Shown: positions 49,881-63,717, counted from the first letter of the stretch. The stretch: DNA of 64,000 nucleotides from Pseudomonadota bacterium (GCA_021792755.1 JAJYUA010000014.1:30205-94204); one strand, 5' to 3'. Numbers and translations are program-made. The notes: generated by a model from the sequence alone, not told the origin.

Positions 49881-50891
49881 CTACGCCTTCTGCTCCAAGT
49901 GCCCGCCGAAGCCGAGCCGCATGGCCGAGAGCACCTTGTCGGCGAATTCCCCGCTGCCGCGCGATTCGAAGCGCGCGTAGAGCGCCGCGCTCAGCACGTG
50001 GGCGGGCACGCCCATCTCGATGGCCGCCTGCACCGTCCAGCGCCCCTCGCCGGAATCCGACACCCGTCCGCCGAAGCCCGCCAGCACCGGGTCCGCGGCC
50101 AGAGCCTTCGCCGTCAGATCGAGCAGGCGCGAGGAAATGATGCTGCCGTGGCGCCAGACCTCGGCGATCGCGGCGATGTCGAGCCGGTACTGGAACAGGC
50201 GCGGCTCGGCGAGCGGCGTGGTTTCGGCGTCGCTCTCCCGTGCCCTCAATCCGGCATCGGCGTGCTGCAGCACGCTCAGCCCCTCGGCGTAGGCGGCCAT
50301 GATGCCGTACTCGATGCCGTTGTGGACCATCTTCACGAAATGTCCGGCGCCGCTCGCCCCGCAGTGCAGATAGCCCATCTGCGCCGTATCGTCCGCGACG
50401 CGCCTGGCGCCGGCGGCCGGCATCCGCCCCCCTGGCGACAGGGTGGCGAATACCGGCTCCAGCGCCTCGAAAACCTCCTTGTCGCCGCCGACCATCAGGC
50501 AGTAGCCCTGCTCGAACCCGAGCACGCCGCCGCTGGTGCCGACATCCAGATAGCGGATGCCTTCGGGGCGCAGCTGCTCGGCCCGGCGGATATCATCGGA
50601 GTAATGAGAGTTGCCGCCGTCGATGAGCACATCGCCCTTGGCGAGCAGCGGCCGCAGCTGCGCAATGACGGCATCGACCGCCGCCGCCGGCACCATGATC
50701 CACACCGCGCGCGGCGGCGTCAGCTTCCCGATCAGCTCCTGCGCCGAGGCCGCCCCGACCGCCCCGACGGCTGCGGCGGCCTGCACCGCCGCGGCTGATC
50801 TGTCGTACGCGACGCACTCGTGACCGCCCTCGATCAGCCGCCGCAGCATGTAGGCGCCCATCCGCCCCAACCCGATCATGCCGATGCGCAT
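49881..50891 (-). CDS. gnd: 6-phosphogluconate dehydrogenase (decarboxylating), short form
   Basis: The enzyme oxidises 6-phosphogluconate to ribulose 5-phosphate and CO2. The 336-residue protein has the dinucleotide loop GMIGLGRMGAYM (4-15), DGGNSHYSDD, the catalytic region GTSGGVLGFEQGYCLMVGG and CGASGAGHFVKMVHNGIEYG with the active Lys. The length of about 300-340 marks the short YqeC-type enzymes, often NAD-linked, rather than the 470-residue E. coli Gnd. Located 47 bp after murA on the same strand. Confidence 0.92.
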   Translation of the reverse strand: MRIGMIGLGRMGAYMLRRLIEGGHECVAYDRSAAAVQAAAAVGAVGAASAQELIGKLTPPRAVWIMVPAAAVDAVIAQLRPLLAKGDVLIDGGNSHYSDDIRRAEQLRPEGIRYLDVGTSGGVLGFEQGYCLMVGGDKEVFEALEPVFATLSPGGRMPAAGARRVADDTAQMGYLHCGASGAGHFVKMVHNGIEYGIMAAYAEGLSVLQHADAGLRARESDAETTPLAEPRLFQYRLDIAAIAEVWRHGSIISSRLLDLTAKALAADPVLAGFGGRVSDSGEGRWTVQAAIEMGVPAHVLSAALYARFESRGSGEFADKVLSAMRLGFGGHLEQKA

Positions 50892-50938
50892 ATGCCACGC
50901 CTCCGTTTGCCGCCGCCGCGAGCGTGACCGTCTCGCGA

Positions 50939-52431
<1,493 letters not shown>

Positions 52432-52501
52432 GGGAGCATATTAATCGACTGGGCAGGCGCGCGCGCGCCGCGCTTTATAAAGTCAGGGAATTTGGCGAAA
52501 T

Positions 52502-52510
52502 TGCTACAAT
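52502..52510 (+). promoter_or_regulatory. Extended -10 promoter of kdsD
   Basis: TGC-TACAAT matches the extended -10 consensus TGn-TATAAT with one mismatch in the hexamer; no good -35 is seen. Transcription would begin near 52517, only about three bases before the kdsD ATG at 52520, so the main transcript may be nearly leaderless. Confidence 0.5.
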
Positions 52511-52519
52511 CGGCCGCGT

Positions 52520-53512
52520 ATGAGCACAGTCGCCGCCCTGTCCGCCGATCGCGATCTGCTCGAGACTGCGCGCCGCGCGCTGTCCATCGAGGCGCGCGCC
52601 GTCGAGGCCCTGCTCGATCGCCTGGACGGGCGCTTCGCGGCGGCCTGCCGGCTCTGCCTTCAATGCCAGGGCCGGGTGGTGGTGACCGGGATGGGCAAAT
52701 CCGGCCATGTCGCGCGCAAGATCGCCGCGACGCTCGCCAGCACCGGAAGTCCGGCGTTTTTCCTGCATCCGGCAGAGGCGGGTCATGGCGACCTCGGCAT
52801 GATCACGCGCGCGGACGTGGTGCTTGCGCTGTCCAATTCCGGTGAGACACCCGAGGTGCTGCTGCTGCTGCCGCACCTGAAGCGCCTGGCCGTGCCGCTG
52901 ATCGCCATGGTCGGCAGGCCCGAGTCCACCCTGGGCCGCGCGTCCTCGGCGGTCCTCGACGTCAGCGTGCCGGAGGAGGCTTGCACGCTCAACCTCGCGC
53001 CCACGGCGAGCACGACCGCGGCGTTGGCGATGGGCGATGCGCTGGCGGTGGCGGTGTTGGAAGCGCGCGGCTTCTCCAAGCAGGACTTCGCGCGCTCGCA
53101 CCCCGGCGGCTCGCTCGGCCGGCAGCTGCTGCTGCATGTGGAGGAGCTCATGCACACCGGCAAGGCCCTGCCGCGGGTCGGCCCGCACACGCGCCTCGGC
53201 GACGGCCTGCTCGAGATGTCCCGCAAGGGCCTCGGCATGACCGTGGTCGCGGACGAGCAAGACCGCATACTCGGCGTGTTCACCGACGGGGATCTGCGTC
53301 GCGCCCTCGACCGCAAGGTCGACGTGCACACCGCGATCATGCGCGAGGTGATGACCTCTCCGTGCAAGACCATCGGGCCGCAGGAGCTGGCCGCGGAAGC
53401 GGTGCACTTGATGGAAGTGCACCGCATCACCGCGCTGCCGGTGGCCGATGAGCGGGGCCGGCTGATCGGCGCGCTGCACGTGCACGATCTGTTCCGCGCA
53501 GGTGTGATCTGA
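52520..53512 (+). CDS. kdsD: Arabinose-5-phosphate isomerase KdsD
   Basis: KdsD converts ribulose 5-phosphate to arabinose 5-phosphate for Kdo synthesis. The 330-residue protein has a SIS domain (VVVTGMGKSGHVARKIAATLASTG, SNSGETPEVL, RSHPGGSLGRQL) and two CBS repeats (about 205-262 and 270-330). It begins the plus-strand LPS run kdsD-kdsC-lptC-lptA-lptB. No ribosome-binding site is visible before the ATG, consistent with a very short leader. Confidence 0.95.
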   Translation: MSTVAALSADRDLLETARRALSIEARAVEALLDRLDGRFAAACRLCLQCQGRVVVTGMGKSGHVARKIAATLASTGSPAFFLHPAEAGHGDLGMITRADVVLALSNSGETPEVLLLLPHLKRLAVPLIAMVGRPESTLGRASSAVLDVSVPEEACTLNLAPTASTTAALAMGDALAVAVLEARGFSKQDFARSHPGGSLGRQLLLHVEELMHTGKALPRVGPHTRLGDGLLEMSRKGLGMTVVADEQDRILGVFTDGDLRRALDRKVDVHTAIMREVMTSPCKTIGPQELAAEAVHLMEVHRITALPVADERGRLIGALHVHDLFRAGVI

Positions 53513-53529
53513 GCCTGCGGCCGCTCTCG

Positions 53530-54027
53530 ATGACTGCCGATACCGCCCGGATCCGCCTGCTGGTGCTCGACGTCGACGGGGTCCTGACCGATGGACGGCT
53601 TTACTTCGGCCCGCGGGGCGAGGCGCTGAAAGTCTTTCACGTGCGCGATGGGGCGGGGCTGAAGCAGCTCGCCGCGGCCGGAATCGCCGTGGCCGTCATC
53701 TCCGGGCGGCGCTCGAGCATGACGAGCCGCCGGTGCCGGGAGCTGGGGGTGCGGCACGTCGTGCAGGGCGTGCAAGACAAGCTGGCCGCCTTCCGGCGGC
53801 TGTGCGCCAGGCTCGACTTGACCGCCGCCGCCTGTGCATGCATCGGCGACGATACGCCCGATGTGCCGTTGATGCGCGAGGCGGGATTGGCGTTCGCCGT
53901 GGCGGACGCGCACCCGCAAGCCCGCAGCGCCGCTCACGTGGTCACCCGGCTGCCGGGCGGAAGGGGCGCCGTGCGCGAGGTCTGCGACTACCTGCTCGCT
54001 GCGCGCCGCATCGCCGAGCCCGCGTGA
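53530..54027 (+). CDS. kdsC: 3-deoxy-D-manno-octulosonate 8-phosphate phosphatase KdsC
   Basis: The 165-residue HAD phosphatase releases Kdo from Kdo 8-phosphate. It has motif I LLVLDVDGVLTDG, VRDGAGLKQLAAAGI, motif II VISGRR and the motif IV region IGDDTPDVPLMREAGL. The gene is 17 bases after kdsD, and its stop overlaps the GTG of lptC. Confidence 0.95.
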   Translation: MTADTARIRLLVLDVDGVLTDGRLYFGPRGEALKVFHVRDGAGLKQLAAAGIAVAVISGRRSSMTSRRCRELGVRHVVQGVQDKLAAFRRLCARLDLTAAACACIGDDTPDVPLMREAGLAFAVADAHPQARSAAHVVTRLPGGRGAVREVCDYLLAARRIAEPA

Positions 54028-54584
54028 TCTACCGGATTTTCGCCGTTCTGAGCGTAGCGGCCGTCATCATCGGCTCGCTCATGCTGGCGCAGCAGAACAG
54101 CGCGCCCCAGGCCCCCGCTGCGCGCCAGGCGGGCCCGGACGAGGGATACTCGGCGCGCGACGCCCGGCTCGTCCAGACCGGCCCGGACGGTCTGCCGCTC
54201 TATACCCTCGATGCGACCGCCATCCGCCAGCTGCCCGCCACCGGCCGGGTGCGGCTGAGTGAGGTGCGCATGAGCATGCGCAACGGCGCAGACCGGTGGA
54301 CGGCCACCGCCGACCGGGGCGAGATTCTGCACCGCTCGAGCCGGATCGAGCTCGACGGCCACGTGCGGGTGTCGGCGTCCATCCAAGGGTCTCGCTCGCC
54401 GCTGCGGATCGCCACGGACAAGCTGTTCTTCAACAGTCGCCTCGATATCGTGAGCACGGCCGCCCCGGTGACGCTCACCTGGTCGGGTCAGCGTGTGGAT
54501 GCCCGCGGTCTGATCGCGAATTTGAAGGCCCACCGGCTGCAGTTAGAATCCTTGGTTCATGCCATCATCACCCCTGCTCATTAG
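54024..54584 (+). CDS. lptC: LPS export protein LptC
   Basis: The 186-residue bitopic protein starts at GTG 54024 inside the kdsC stop (GTGA). One membrane helix (IFAVLSVAAVIIGSLML, 5-21) is followed by a periplasmic beta-jellyroll domain (PLYTLDATAIRQLPATGRVRLSEVRM onward). LptC docks on LptB2FG and passes LPS to LptA. It overlaps lptA by 26 bases, more than its other neighbours overlap. Confidence 0.92.
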   Translation: MIYRIFAVLSVAAVIIGSLMLAQQNSAPQAPAARQAGPDEGYSARDARLVQTGPDGLPLYTLDATAIRQLPATGRVRLSEVRMSMRNGADRWTATADRGEILHRSSRIELDGHVRVSASIQGSRSPLRIATDKLFFNSRLDIVSTAAPVTLTWSGQRVDARGLIANLKAHRLQLESLVHAIITPAH

Positions 54585-55320
54585 CGGCCTGGCGCTCGGC
54601 CTCACCCTCGCAGGGCTCGCGAGCCCTGCCGCCGGCGCCCCCCCGCCCGCCCGCGCGCATCAGTCGCCGGCGCCTTCGGCGCGGCACGGCGCCGGCGCAC
54701 TCAAGTCGGCACTCTCGGCAAAGCCCATTACGGTCAACGCCGCCTCGGTGGATGTGGACTACAAGACTCACACGGTGCTGTACCGCCAGGTCGTGATCTC
54801 CCAGGGAAATATCGTCGTGCGCGCCGACCGTGCGCGCACCACCATGGGACAGGACCAGCGCAACAGCCGCTGGACGCTGCAAGGCAACGTGCGGATCCAG
54901 GCCCCCCCTCGCGGCAGCCTGAGCGCGGACCGCGCGGTGGTGAGCGTACTCGGCAGCCGCATCACACGGGCGACCGTCAGCGGCAACCCGGCGCAGTTCA
55001 CACAGCAAAGCAGAGCCGGGAAGTCCGCCCGGGGACACGCCGAGCAGATCGTCTACGACCTCGACAAAGGGACCGTGCAATTGAGCGGAAACGCCTGGCT
55101 GTCGGACGGCCGCAACCAGATGAGCGCTCCCGTGCTGACCTACGACGTCCTGAAAGATCGGATAATGGGAAGATCCCTCGGCAATGGCGGGCGCGTGCAC
55201 ATCACCATCCGGCCGCAACGGCCCCGCTCGGGCAAGAAAGCGCTCGAGGGCAAGCTGCCCCCCGCCACCCGCCCCCCGAAGCCGATCGCGCTCGAGGGAC
55301 GCCAGGGAGCCGCGGATTGA
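54559..55320 (+). CDS. lptA: LPS transport periplasmic bridge protein LptA
   Basis: The 253-residue protein has a signal peptide ([22 protein letters not shown]) and an OstA/LptA beta-jellyroll: [38 protein letters not shown], then [24 protein letters not shown] and [17 protein letters not shown]. After the jellyroll it has a basic Pro-rich tail (about 210-253) that E. coli LptA lacks. Its end and the TTG of lptB share bases. Confidence 0.92.
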   Translation: MPSSPLLISGLALGLTLAGLASPAAGAPPPARAHQSPAPSARHGAGALKSALSAKPITVNAASVDVDYKTHTVLYRQVVISQGNIVVRADRARTTMGQDQRNSRWTLQGNVRIQAPPRGSLSADRAVVSVLGSRITRATVSGNPAQFTQQSRAGKSARGHAEQIVYDLDKGTVQLSGNAWLSDGRNQMSAPVLTYDVLKDRIMGRSLGNGGRVHITIRPQRPRSGKKALEGKLPPATRPPKPIALEGRQGAAD

Positions 55321-56042
55321 TCTCGCTCAAAGCCACGGGGCTCGAGAAGAGCTACCGCTCCCGAAAGGTCGTGCAAGACCTCAGCCTGGAGGTCGCCAGC
55401 GGCGAGGTGGTCGGCCTGTTGGGGCCCAATGGCGCCGGCAAGACCACGGCCTTCTACATGATCGTGGGGCTCGTCGCCTGTGATGACGGGAATATCCACC
55501 TGGGCGAGCGCGACATCACGGCGCTGTCCATGCACCGCCGGGCCCAGCTCGGGCTCGGCTACCTGCCGCAGGAGGCCTCGGTATTCCGCCGGCTCTCGGT
55601 CGAAGACAACGTGATGGCCATCCTCGAGACGCGCAAAGACCTCGAGCGGGCGGCGCGCGAGCAGCGCCTGGAGGAGCTGCTGGAGGAGCTGCGCATCGGG
55701 CACGTCCGCCGCAGCCTCGGCCTGGCACTCTCCGGGGGCGAGCGCCGCAGGGTCGAGATTGCCCGTGCGCTCGCGGCCGAGCCCAGGTTCATGCTGCTCG
55801 ATGAGCCCTTCGCGGGAGTCGATCCGCTCTCGGTGCTCGACATCCAGCGCATCATCCGCGAGCTCACGAGCCGCGGCATCGGGGTGCTGATCACCGACCA
55901 CAATGTACGCGAGACCATGGGAGTGTGCCAGAGAGCCTATATCGTCAATCAGGGAACCGTGATCGCCGCCGGAAACGCCGAAGAAATTCTTGCCAATCCC
56001 CATGTGCGTGAGGTGTACTTGGGCGAGTCGTTCCGGCTTTAG
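55317..56042 (+). CDS. lptB: LPS export ABC transporter ATPase LptB
   Basis: LptB powers LPS extraction with LptFG (not in this window). The 241-residue protein has Walker [10 protein letters not shown] (36-44), the Q-loop region [22 protein letters not shown], signature [15 protein letters not shown], Walker [14 protein letters not shown] and the switch His in ITDHNVRET. The start is TTG 55317, overlapping the lptA stop. Confidence 0.96.
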   Translation: MISLKATGLEKSYRSRKVVQDLSLEVASGEVVGLLGPNGAGKTTAFYMIVGLVACDDGNIHLGERDITALSMHRRAQLGLGYLPQEASVFRRLSVEDNVMAILETRKDLERAAREQRLEELLEELRIGHVRRSLGLALSGGERRRVEIARALAAEPRFMLLDEPFAGVDPLSVLDIQRIIRELTSRGIGVLITDHNVRETMGVCQRAYIVNQGTVIAAGNAEEILANPHVREVYLGESFRL

Positions 56043-56119
56043 GAACGTGCGACAAACCTCATGGGCGAAACGGGATTTCCCCGCTAGGATTTAGGAAGGC
56101 GACGGCCATCCAAGCCACT

Positions 56120-57559
<1,440 letters not shown>

Positions 57560-57608
57560 GGAGCCGAACGAGATCAAATTCCGGCAAACCAAGCGATTGG
57601 AGATGACT

Positions 57609-57938
57609 ATGCAGCTCACCGTCACCGGTCACCACATCGAGATCACCCCGGCCCTGCGAGGCTACTTGGAGAAGAAGCTAGAGCGCATCGAGCGGCATTT
57701 CGATCAGGTCATCGACGTTCACTGTGTGCTGACGGTACAGAAGCTGCGCCAGAAAGTCGAAGCAACGCTGCATGTGAGCGGCAATTCCATCCATGCCGAT
57801 TCGACCGAGGAGGACATGTACGCCGCCATCGACCTGCTGGCCGACAAGCTGGATCGGTGCATCAAGAAGCACAAGGAGAAGCTGACGGATCATCACGCGG
57901 TGGAGGGCAGGGCGGAAGTCAGGGCGCCGCGCGTCTGA
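57609..57938 (+). CDS. hpf: Ribosome hibernation promoting factor (short HPF)
   Basis: The 109-residue protein MQLTVTGHHIEITPALRGYLEKKLERIERHF fits the short HPF/YfiA family that blocks the decoding centre and helps form 100S ribosomes in stationary phase. GGAG six bases before ATG 57609 decides the start over an in-frame ATG (57603) and TTG (57597) just upstream. Location between rpoN and rapZ is typical. Confidence 0.93.
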   Translation: MQLTVTGHHIEITPALRGYLEKKLERIERHFDQVIDVHCVLTVQKLRQKVEATLHVSGNSIHADSTEEDMYAAIDLLADKLDRCIKKHKEKLTDHHAVEGRAEVRAPRV

Positions 57939-57956
57939 GAGCCGCACCGCAGCGCC

Positions 57957-58820
57957 GTGCGCATCGTCGTCTTGAGCGGTCTGTCCGGCTCTGGCAAGAG
58001 CGTCGCCCTGCGCATGCTCGAGGACCTGAGCTATTACTGTATCGACAACATCCCGGCGGCCCTCCTCAAGCCCTTCATCGCCCACGCCGTGCGCAGCCCG
58101 GAGCGCACCTACGAGCGCGCAGCCGTGGGACTCGATGCCCGCAACACCGCCGCGGAGGTCGCCACCGTGCCGCAGCTCATCGACGAGCTGCGGCGCAGCG
58201 GCCTCGACTGCCAGGTCATCTTCCTCACGGCGTCCGATGAGGTGCTACTGCGCCGTTTCGCCGAGACGCGCCGCACCCATCCCATGAGCCGCCACAACCT
58301 CGACCTGCGCGAGGCGATGGCGATGGAGCGCCGGCTGCTCGAGCCGGTGGTGCACGCGGCGAGCCTCGTCATCGATACCTCCCATCTCGGCGTGCATGCG
58401 CTGCGCGACCTCGTGCGCCGGCGGGTCGGGGAGCCGGCCACGCACCGGCTCTCCCTCACCTTCGAGTCCTTCGGCTTCAAGCAGGGCGTTCCCGGGGATG
58501 CGGACTTCGTGTTCGACGCCCGCTCCCTGCCCAACCCCTACTGGGAGCCGACGCTGCGCGAGCTCACGGGCCGGGACCTCGATGTGGCTCGTTTCCTCGA
58601 AGGCCACACCGGCGTGGCGGCGCTGATCGAGGACATCGCCGGCTTCATCCGCGCGCGCATTCCGGAATACCTGGCAAGCAACCGCAGCTATCTCACGGTC
58701 GCCGTCGGCTGCACCGGCGGACAGCACCGCTCGGTATACATCGTCGACCGCCTGGCGGAGCGATTCGCACAGGAGCACGCCAACGTCACGGTCCGGCACA
58801 CCGGGCTCGGCGTGCCCTAG
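57957..58820 (+). CDS. rapZ: RNase adaptor protein RapZ
   Basis: RapZ has an N-terminal P-loop ATPase domain (GLSGSGKS at 8-15, then [15 protein letters not shown]) and a C-terminal domain with [39 protein letters not shown] and HTGLGVP. In E. coli it guides RNase E to the GlmZ small RNA to control glucosamine-6-phosphate synthesis. It starts at GTG 57957, 18 bases after hpf. The ptsN gene usually found between hpf and rapZ is missing. It ends with a four-base convergent overlap with the patatin gene. Confidence 0.94.
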   Translation: MRIVVLSGLSGSGKSVALRMLEDLSYYCIDNIPAALLKPFIAHAVRSPERTYERAAVGLDARNTAAEVATVPQLIDELRRSGLDCQVIFLTASDEVLLRRFAETRRTHPMSRHNLDLREAMAMERRLLEPVVHAASLVIDTSHLGVHALRDLVRRRVGEPATHRLSLTFESFGFKQGVPGDADFVFDARSLPNPYWEPTLRELTGRDLDVARFLEGHTGVAALIEDIAGFIRARIPEYLASNRSYLTVAVGCTGGQHRSVYIVDRLAERFAQEHANVTVRHTGLGVP

Positions 58821-60028
58821 GCCTGGGTGGCCTGCGGGCTTGCCTCGGCGGCCCTCACCGGGGTGTGCTCGGCGCTCATGAACGCCAGCAGAGCGGTCTT
58901 CGCCGCCATCGCATCGCGATAGCCGAGCTCGATGAGCTCGCGCGTGTAGGGGGCCTCGAACATCAAGTAGCTGGCGAGCTGCTGGCCCGAGGCGCCGTTT
59001 TGTCCGCCGATCACCCTGAGCAGCGCCCGCAATCCCTTCGGCATCGCGCCCATGTGCCGGGCGGCGATCGCGCTCGGATCGGCGCTCGGGGCCATCATGA
59101 GAGTGTCGATCTGCCGGGAGCCGCGCGCCGCCGGAGCCGCGCGCACCAGGCGGTTGATGCGCTCGATGTGCTCGAGGTCCGCGTAGATCTGATCCGTGAA
59201 CAACGTATCCAGCATAAACCCGAAGACCTCGCCCGGCGTCGGCATGGTGGGCGTCACGTTCTTGCCCATCCCGGTGTCCTCCCGGGACCGCACACCGATG
59301 ATCAGCAGGCGGTCCGCTCCCAGGCGGATGGGCGGGCTGAGCGGCTCGAGATGGGCCATCGAGCCGTCGCCGAAATACTCGCTGTCGAGCCGGATCGGCG
59401 GGAACAGCAGCGGGATCGCCACGCTCGCCATGATGTGATCGAGGGTCAGCTCGGTCCTTCGGCCGCAATGCTGCATGCGCGTCCACTCCGCCAGGGCGGG
59501 AACCGCATCGAAGTACGTGACCGACTGGCCCCAGGTGTAGCTGGTCGCGCAGAGCGCGCAGGCCCTCAGGTGCCCCCGGGCGATGCTGCGGCGGATGCCG
59601 GCGCAATCGACCTCGACCCCGAGCAACTCCCGCAACGGGCTGTTATCGAGCAGCGACTTCGGGATCGAGAGCACCAGGCCGCTCGAGAGCAGCGACAGAC
59701 TCCACTGCAATCCCGAGCGCAGCATGTGCGGCGCATCGACGTAGAAGACCTGCTCGGTGCGAAATTGCGACCATACCCGCTGCAGACCCGCGACCGCCTG
59801 CCGCCAGAAGGGGGCCTGCGCCGCCAGCACGCTGGCGGCCACCGCGCCGGCGGAGGTCCCGACGATGACCTGGAACGGGTTGCGCCCGTGCGGCAGCAGC
59901 TCCGCGAGCGCCCGCAGCACCCCGACCTGGTAGGCCGCGCGCGCGCCGCCGCCGGTCAGCACCAGTCCGATGACGGGCCGGCCGGGAGGATCGGTCGCTT
60001 CAGCCGGCGCGTCCACTGTCTTTGCCAT
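58817..60028 (-). CDS. Patatin-like phospholipase
   Basis: The 403-residue protein has the patatin oxyanion motif [15 protein letters not shown] (24-38), the nucleophile Ser59 in GTSAG and the catalytic Asp in YFGDGS (about 208), so the Ser-Asp dyad is complete. It should hydrolyse acyl ester bonds of phospholipids. There is no signal peptide or clear transmembrane helix; the middle holds a hydrophobic stretch ([14 protein letters not shown]). ATG 60028 is the family start. It follows pyk by 37 bases on the same strand, probably by operon extension. Confidence 0.9.
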   Translation of the reverse strand: MAKTVDAPAEATDPPGRPVIGLVLTGGGARAAYQVGVLRALAELLPHGRNPFQVIVGTSAGAVAASVLAAQAPFWRQAVAGLQRVWSQFRTEQVFYVDAPHMLRSGLQWSLSLLSSGLVLSIPKSLLDNSPLRELLGVEVDCAGIRRSIARGHLRACALCATSYTWGQSVTYFDAVPALAEWTRMQHCGRRTELTLDHIMASVAIPLLFPPIRLDSEYFGDGSMAHLEPLSPPIRLGADRLLIIGVRSREDTGMGKNVTPTMPTPGEVFGFMLDTLFTDQIYADLEHIERINRLVRAAPAARGSRQIDTLMMAPSADPSAIAARHMGAMPKGLRALLRVIGGQNGASGQQLASYLMFEAPYTRELIELGYRDAMAAKTALLAFMSAEHTPVRAAEASPQATQA

Positions 60029-60065
60029 AGAGACGGCGGCAGCCGATGGCGAGCGCCCGCGGGCC

Positions 60066-61496
60066 TCAGGCGACCTCCAGGATCTGCAGGGAGTTCGTCC
60101 CTCCCTGCACTCCCGACAGCTCGCCCTTGGTGAGGATGACCAGGTCCTTGCGCTCGACCAGCCTGAGCTCCAACAGGCGCGTGAACAGCGTGTCGTAGAG
60201 CTCACCGGTCGACTTGGCGCGCGTGACGTCGAAAATGACGGGATAAACGCCCCTGAACAGGGTCACTCGGCGGCGCGTGGACTCGTGCCGCGTGAACGCG
60301 TAGATCGGGATGTCGGAACGGATGCGCGACATCCACAGCGGTGTCGACCCGGACTCCGTCAGCGCGACGATCGCGCGCACTTTCATGTGGTTGGCCGCGT
60401 ACATCACGGCCATGGCGATCGCCTCCTCGGTGTCCCGGAACTGCCCATCGGTCCGATGGTGCTCGCGCGAATGCGCGAGCTGGTATTTCTCGGCGCCCTC
60501 GATCACCTGGGCCATGGCTTCCACGGCCTTGACCGGATAACGGCCGGTCGCCGTCTCCGCCGACAGCATCACGGCATCGGTGCCGTCCATCACCGCGTTC
60601 GCCACGTCGCTCACCTCGGCGCGCGTGGGTATCGGATTCTGGATCATGGACTCCATCATCTGCGTGGCGGTGATCACCACCCGGTTCTTCAGCCGGGTCT
60701 GATGAATGATGGTCTTCTGCAGGCCCGTGAGCTCCGCGTAACCCATCTCGACGCCCAGGTCGCCGCGCGCCACCATCACCACGTCCGACGCCTCGATGAG
60801 GCCCGGCAGATTGCTGATGGCCTCCTGCCGCTCGACCTTGGCGACGATGCGCGCATCGCGGCCCGCGCGGCGTGCCAGCGTGCGCGCCTGCTCTATGTCG
60901 CCGGCGTCGCGCGCAAAGGAGACCGCGATGTAGTCGATGTTCTCCTCGACCGCGAAGCGGATGTCCTCCTTGTCCTTGTCGGACAGGGCCGGCGCGGAAA
61001 TGCCGCCGCCCTGGCGATTGAGACCCTTGCGGTCCGACAGCTCGCCGCCCACGCGCACGTGCGTTTCGATCCGCGTACCGCTCACCCTGTCGACGCCAAG
61101 AATGATCTGGCCGTCGTTGAGCAACAGCGTGTCGCCCGCCGCCACGTCCCTCGGCAGGTCCTTGTAGGCGCAGCCGACCGCCTCGGCGGTGCCCGCCCTG
61201 GGATCGAGCGCCGTATCGAGGGTAAACGCCCGTCCTTCCTCGAGCATCACCTTGCCGTCGCGGAAGCCCTCGATGCGGATCTTCGGTCCGGCCAGGTCGA
61301 GCAGCACCCCGACGCAGCGGTTGGCCCGATGCGCGGCCTCGCGCACCATCGTGAGGCGGCGCCTGCGATCCTCGATCGTGCCATGCGAGGCGTTGAGCCG
61401 CACCACGTCCAGTCCGGCCCGCATCATGTCAGTCAGAATGGCAACGTCATCGGTCGCCGGCCCCACGGTCGCCACAATCTTGGTTCTTCTCAGCAT
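60066..61496 (-). CDS. pyk: Pyruvate kinase
   Basis: The 476-residue enzyme converts PEP and ADP to pyruvate and ATP. It starts [17 protein letters not shown], with [10 protein letters not shown], the active site [39 protein letters not shown] and [13 protein letters not shown]. The C-terminal allosteric domain is present. It starts four bases after the pgk stop in a tkt-gap-pgk-pyk run. Confidence 0.96.
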   Translation of the reverse strand: MLRRTKIVATVGPATDDVAILTDMMRAGLDVVRLNASHGTIEDRRRRLTMVREAAHRANRCVGVLLDLAGPKIRIEGFRDGKVMLEEGRAFTLDTALDPRAGTAEAVGCAYKDLPRDVAAGDTLLLNDGQIILGVDRVSGTRIETHVRVGGELSDRKGLNRQGGGISAPALSDKDKEDIRFAVEENIDYIAVSFARDAGDIEQARTLARRAGRDARIVAKVERQEAISNLPGLIEASDVVMVARGDLGVEMGYAELTGLQKTIIHQTRLKNRVVITATQMMESMIQNPIPTRAEVSDVANAVMDGTDAVMLSAETATGRYPVKAVEAMAQVIEGAEKYQLAHSREHHRTDGQFRDTEEAIAMAVMYAANHMKVRAIVALTESGSTPLWMSRIRSDIPIYAFTRHESTRRRVTLFRGVYPVIFDVTRAKSTGELYDTLFTRLLELRLVERKDLVILTKGELSGVQGGTNSLQILEVA

Positions 61497-61500
61497 GTCG

Positions 61501-62679
61501 TCAACCGCTTGCGCGCTCCTGCAGAGCCGCCACGGCGGGCAGCGCCTTGCCTTCCACGAACTCGAGGAATGCCCCGCCGCCCGTCGAGATGTAGGAGATG
61601 CCGTCCTCGACACCGTATTTTTCGATCGCCGCCAGCGTGTCGCCGCCGCCGGCGAGCGAGAACGCCTTGCTGCGCGCGATCGCGCGGGCGATGGCCTTGG
61701 TGCCCTCGCCGAACTGCTCGAACTCGAACACGCCCACCGGGCCGTTCCAGAGGATGGTGCCGGCTCCCTGCAGCATCTCGCTGAAGCGGTCGGCCGTGTC
61801 CGGACCGATATCGAGGATCATCTCATCGGACCCCACATCGTGGATGGAGCGTACGTCGGCGTGCGCCGTGGCAGCGAACTCCTTGGCGACCACCACGTCG
61901 GTCGGCAACGGAATCTCCGTGCCGCGCGCGCGCGCCTGTCCCATGAGCCGGCGGGCCACCTCGATGAGATCGGCCTCGTAGAGTGATTTGCCGACCGACA
62001 CGCCGGTCGCGGCAAGGAAGGTGTTGGCGATGCCGCCGCCGACGATCAGGTTGTCGACCTTGGCGAGCAGCGACTCGAGAACGGTCAGCTTGGTCGAGAC
62101 CTTGGAGCCGGCGACGATCGCCGCCAGCGGCCGCGCGGGCCTCTCCAGCGCCCGCTCGAGCGCCTCCAGCTCCCCGACCAGCAGCGGCCCCGCGCAGGCC
62201 GTCCTGGCGAATCTCACCACCCCGTGGGTGCTCGCCTCGGCGCGGTGCGCGGTGCCGAAGGCATCCATGACGAACACGTCGCAGAGAGATGCCATCTTGC
62301 GTGCAAGCTGCTCGTCGTCCCTCTTCTCGCCGTCGTTGAAGCGGACGTTCTCGCACAACACCGCCGTGCCCGGCGCGCACTCGAGCCCCTCGAGCCAGTC
62401 GGGCTGCAGCGGCACCGGCTTGCCGAGCAGTTCCGAGAGCCGCGCAGCCACGGGCTTCAGCGACAGGGTCGCGTCGTACCGGCCTTCCTTCGGCCGGCCG
62501 AGATGCGAGAGAATGAACACCTGGGCGTGCTGATCCATCGCGTAGCGGATGGTCGGCAGCGCGGCGCGGATGCGCGCATCGCTGCTCACCACCCCGTCCC
62601 GCACCGGAACGTTGAGATCTTCGCGGATCAGGACCCGCTTCCCGCGCAGGTCCGTGTCCGTCATGCGCAGGACTTTCAT
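61501..62679 (-). CDS. pgk: Phosphoglycerate kinase
   Basis: The 392-residue enzyme transfers phosphate from 1,3-bisphosphoglycerate to ADP. Motifs are [30 protein letters not shown]-like [27 protein letters not shown], and the C-terminal [13 protein letters not shown] and [17 protein letters not shown] 62679 overlaps the gap stop by four bases. Confidence 0.96.
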   Translation of the reverse strand: MKVLRMTDTDLRGKRVLIREDLNVPVRDGVVSSDARIRAALPTIRYAMDQHAQVFILSHLGRPKEGRYDATLSLKPVAARLSELLGKPVPLQPDWLEGLECAPGTAVLCENVRFNDGEKRDDEQLARKMASLCDVFVMDAFGTAHRAEASTHGVVRFARTACAGPLLVGELEALERALERPARPLAAIVAGSKVSTKLTVLESLLAKVDNLIVGGGIANTFLAATGVSVGKSLYEADLIEVARRLMGQARARGTEIPLPTDVVVAKEFAATAHADVRSIHDVGSDEMILDIGPDTADRFSEMLQGAGTILWNGPVGVFEFEQFGEGTKAIARAIARSKAFSLAGGGDTLAAIEKYGVEDGISYISTGGGAFLEFVEGKALPAVAALQERASG

Positions 62680-63692
62680 GACGCCTTCGACCACGCGATC
62701 GTGGTGTCGAGCATGCGGTTGGAGAAGCCCCACTCGTTGTCGTACCAGGCGCAAACCTTGACCAGCGTGCCGCCGATCACCTTGGTGAGGGTGGCGTCGA
62801 ACACGGAGGAGCGGGCGTCGTGATTGAAGTCTATCGACACCAGCGGCGCGGTGTTGTAGCCCAGAATCCCCTTGAGGGCACCGTCGTCGGCGGCGGCGCG
62901 CATCGCCTGATTGACTTCTTCGACCGTGGTGGGACGCGCGGCGGTAAAGGTCAGGTCGACCAGCGAGACGTTGATGGTCGGCACACGCACCGAGAATCCA
63001 TCGAGACGGCCTTTGAGCTCGGGCAGCACCAGACCCAGGGCCGAGGCCGCGCCGGTCTTGGTCGGGATCTGCGACTGGGTCGCCGAGCGGGCGCGGCGCA
63101 GATCCTTGTGGTAGACGTCGGTCAGCACCTGATCGTTGGTATAGGAATGCACCGTGGTCATGATGCCCGCGGTGATGCCGATCGCATCGTGCAGCACCTT
63201 GGCGACCGGCGCCAGACAGTTGGTCGTGCACGAGGCGTTGGAAATGACCGTATGCCGGCTGGAGAGCATCTGGTGGTTGACGCCGTAGACGACCGTGGCG
63301 TCCACATCCTCCCCGCCCGGGGCGGAGATGACCACCTTCTTCGCTCCGCCCGCGAGGTGGGCGGACGCCTTGGCCTTGCTGGTGAAGAGCCCGGTACACT
63401 CCAGCACGTACTGCACCCCGAGCTCGCCCCAGGGGAGCTTGGCCGGATCGCGCTCGGCCAGCACTCGGATCCGATCGCCATTGACGACCAGCGAATCCCC
63501 ATCCACTTTGACTTCCCCGGGGAAACGGCCGTGGACGGTATCGTATTGCGTCAGGTGCGCATTGGTCTTGGCATCGCCAAGATCGTTGAGCGCGACGATC
63601 CGGATCTCCCCGTTGTGCTTGCCCTCATAAAGCGCCCGCAGCACGTTGCGACCGATGCGGCCGTAGCCGTTGATACCCACCTTGATTGCCAT
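62676..63692 (-). CDS. gap: Glyceraldehyde-3-phosphate dehydrogenase
   Basis: The 338-residue NAD-dependent enzyme starts [19 protein letters not shown], with the NAD-binding LNDL near 35-38, the active site [12 protein letters not shown] with Cys155, and [12 protein letters not shown] near the end. The start ATG has GAGG nine bases upstream. A 26-bp palindrome ends 25 bases before the start codon and may act as leader hairpin or operator. It heads gap-pgk-pyk, 157 bp after tkt. Confidence 0.96.
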   Translation of the reverse strand: MAIKVGINGYGRIGRNVLRALYEGKHNGEIRIVALNDLGDAKTNAHLTQYDTVHGRFPGEVKVDGDSLVVNGDRIRVLAERDPAKLPWGELGVQYVLECTGLFTSKAKASAHLAGGAKKVVISAPGGEDVDATVVYGVNHQMLSSRHTVISNASCTTNCLAPVAKVLHDAIGITAGIMTTVHSYTNDQVLTDVYHKDLRRARSATQSQIPTKTGAASALGLVLPELKGRLDGFSVRVPTINVSLVDLTFTAARPTTVEEVNQAMRAAADDGALKGILGYNTAPLVSIDFNHDARSSVFDATLTKVIGGTLVKVCAWYDNEWGFSNRMLDTTIAWSKAS

Positions 63693-63717
63693 GACCAGTT
63701 TCCTCTTGGATAACTTG

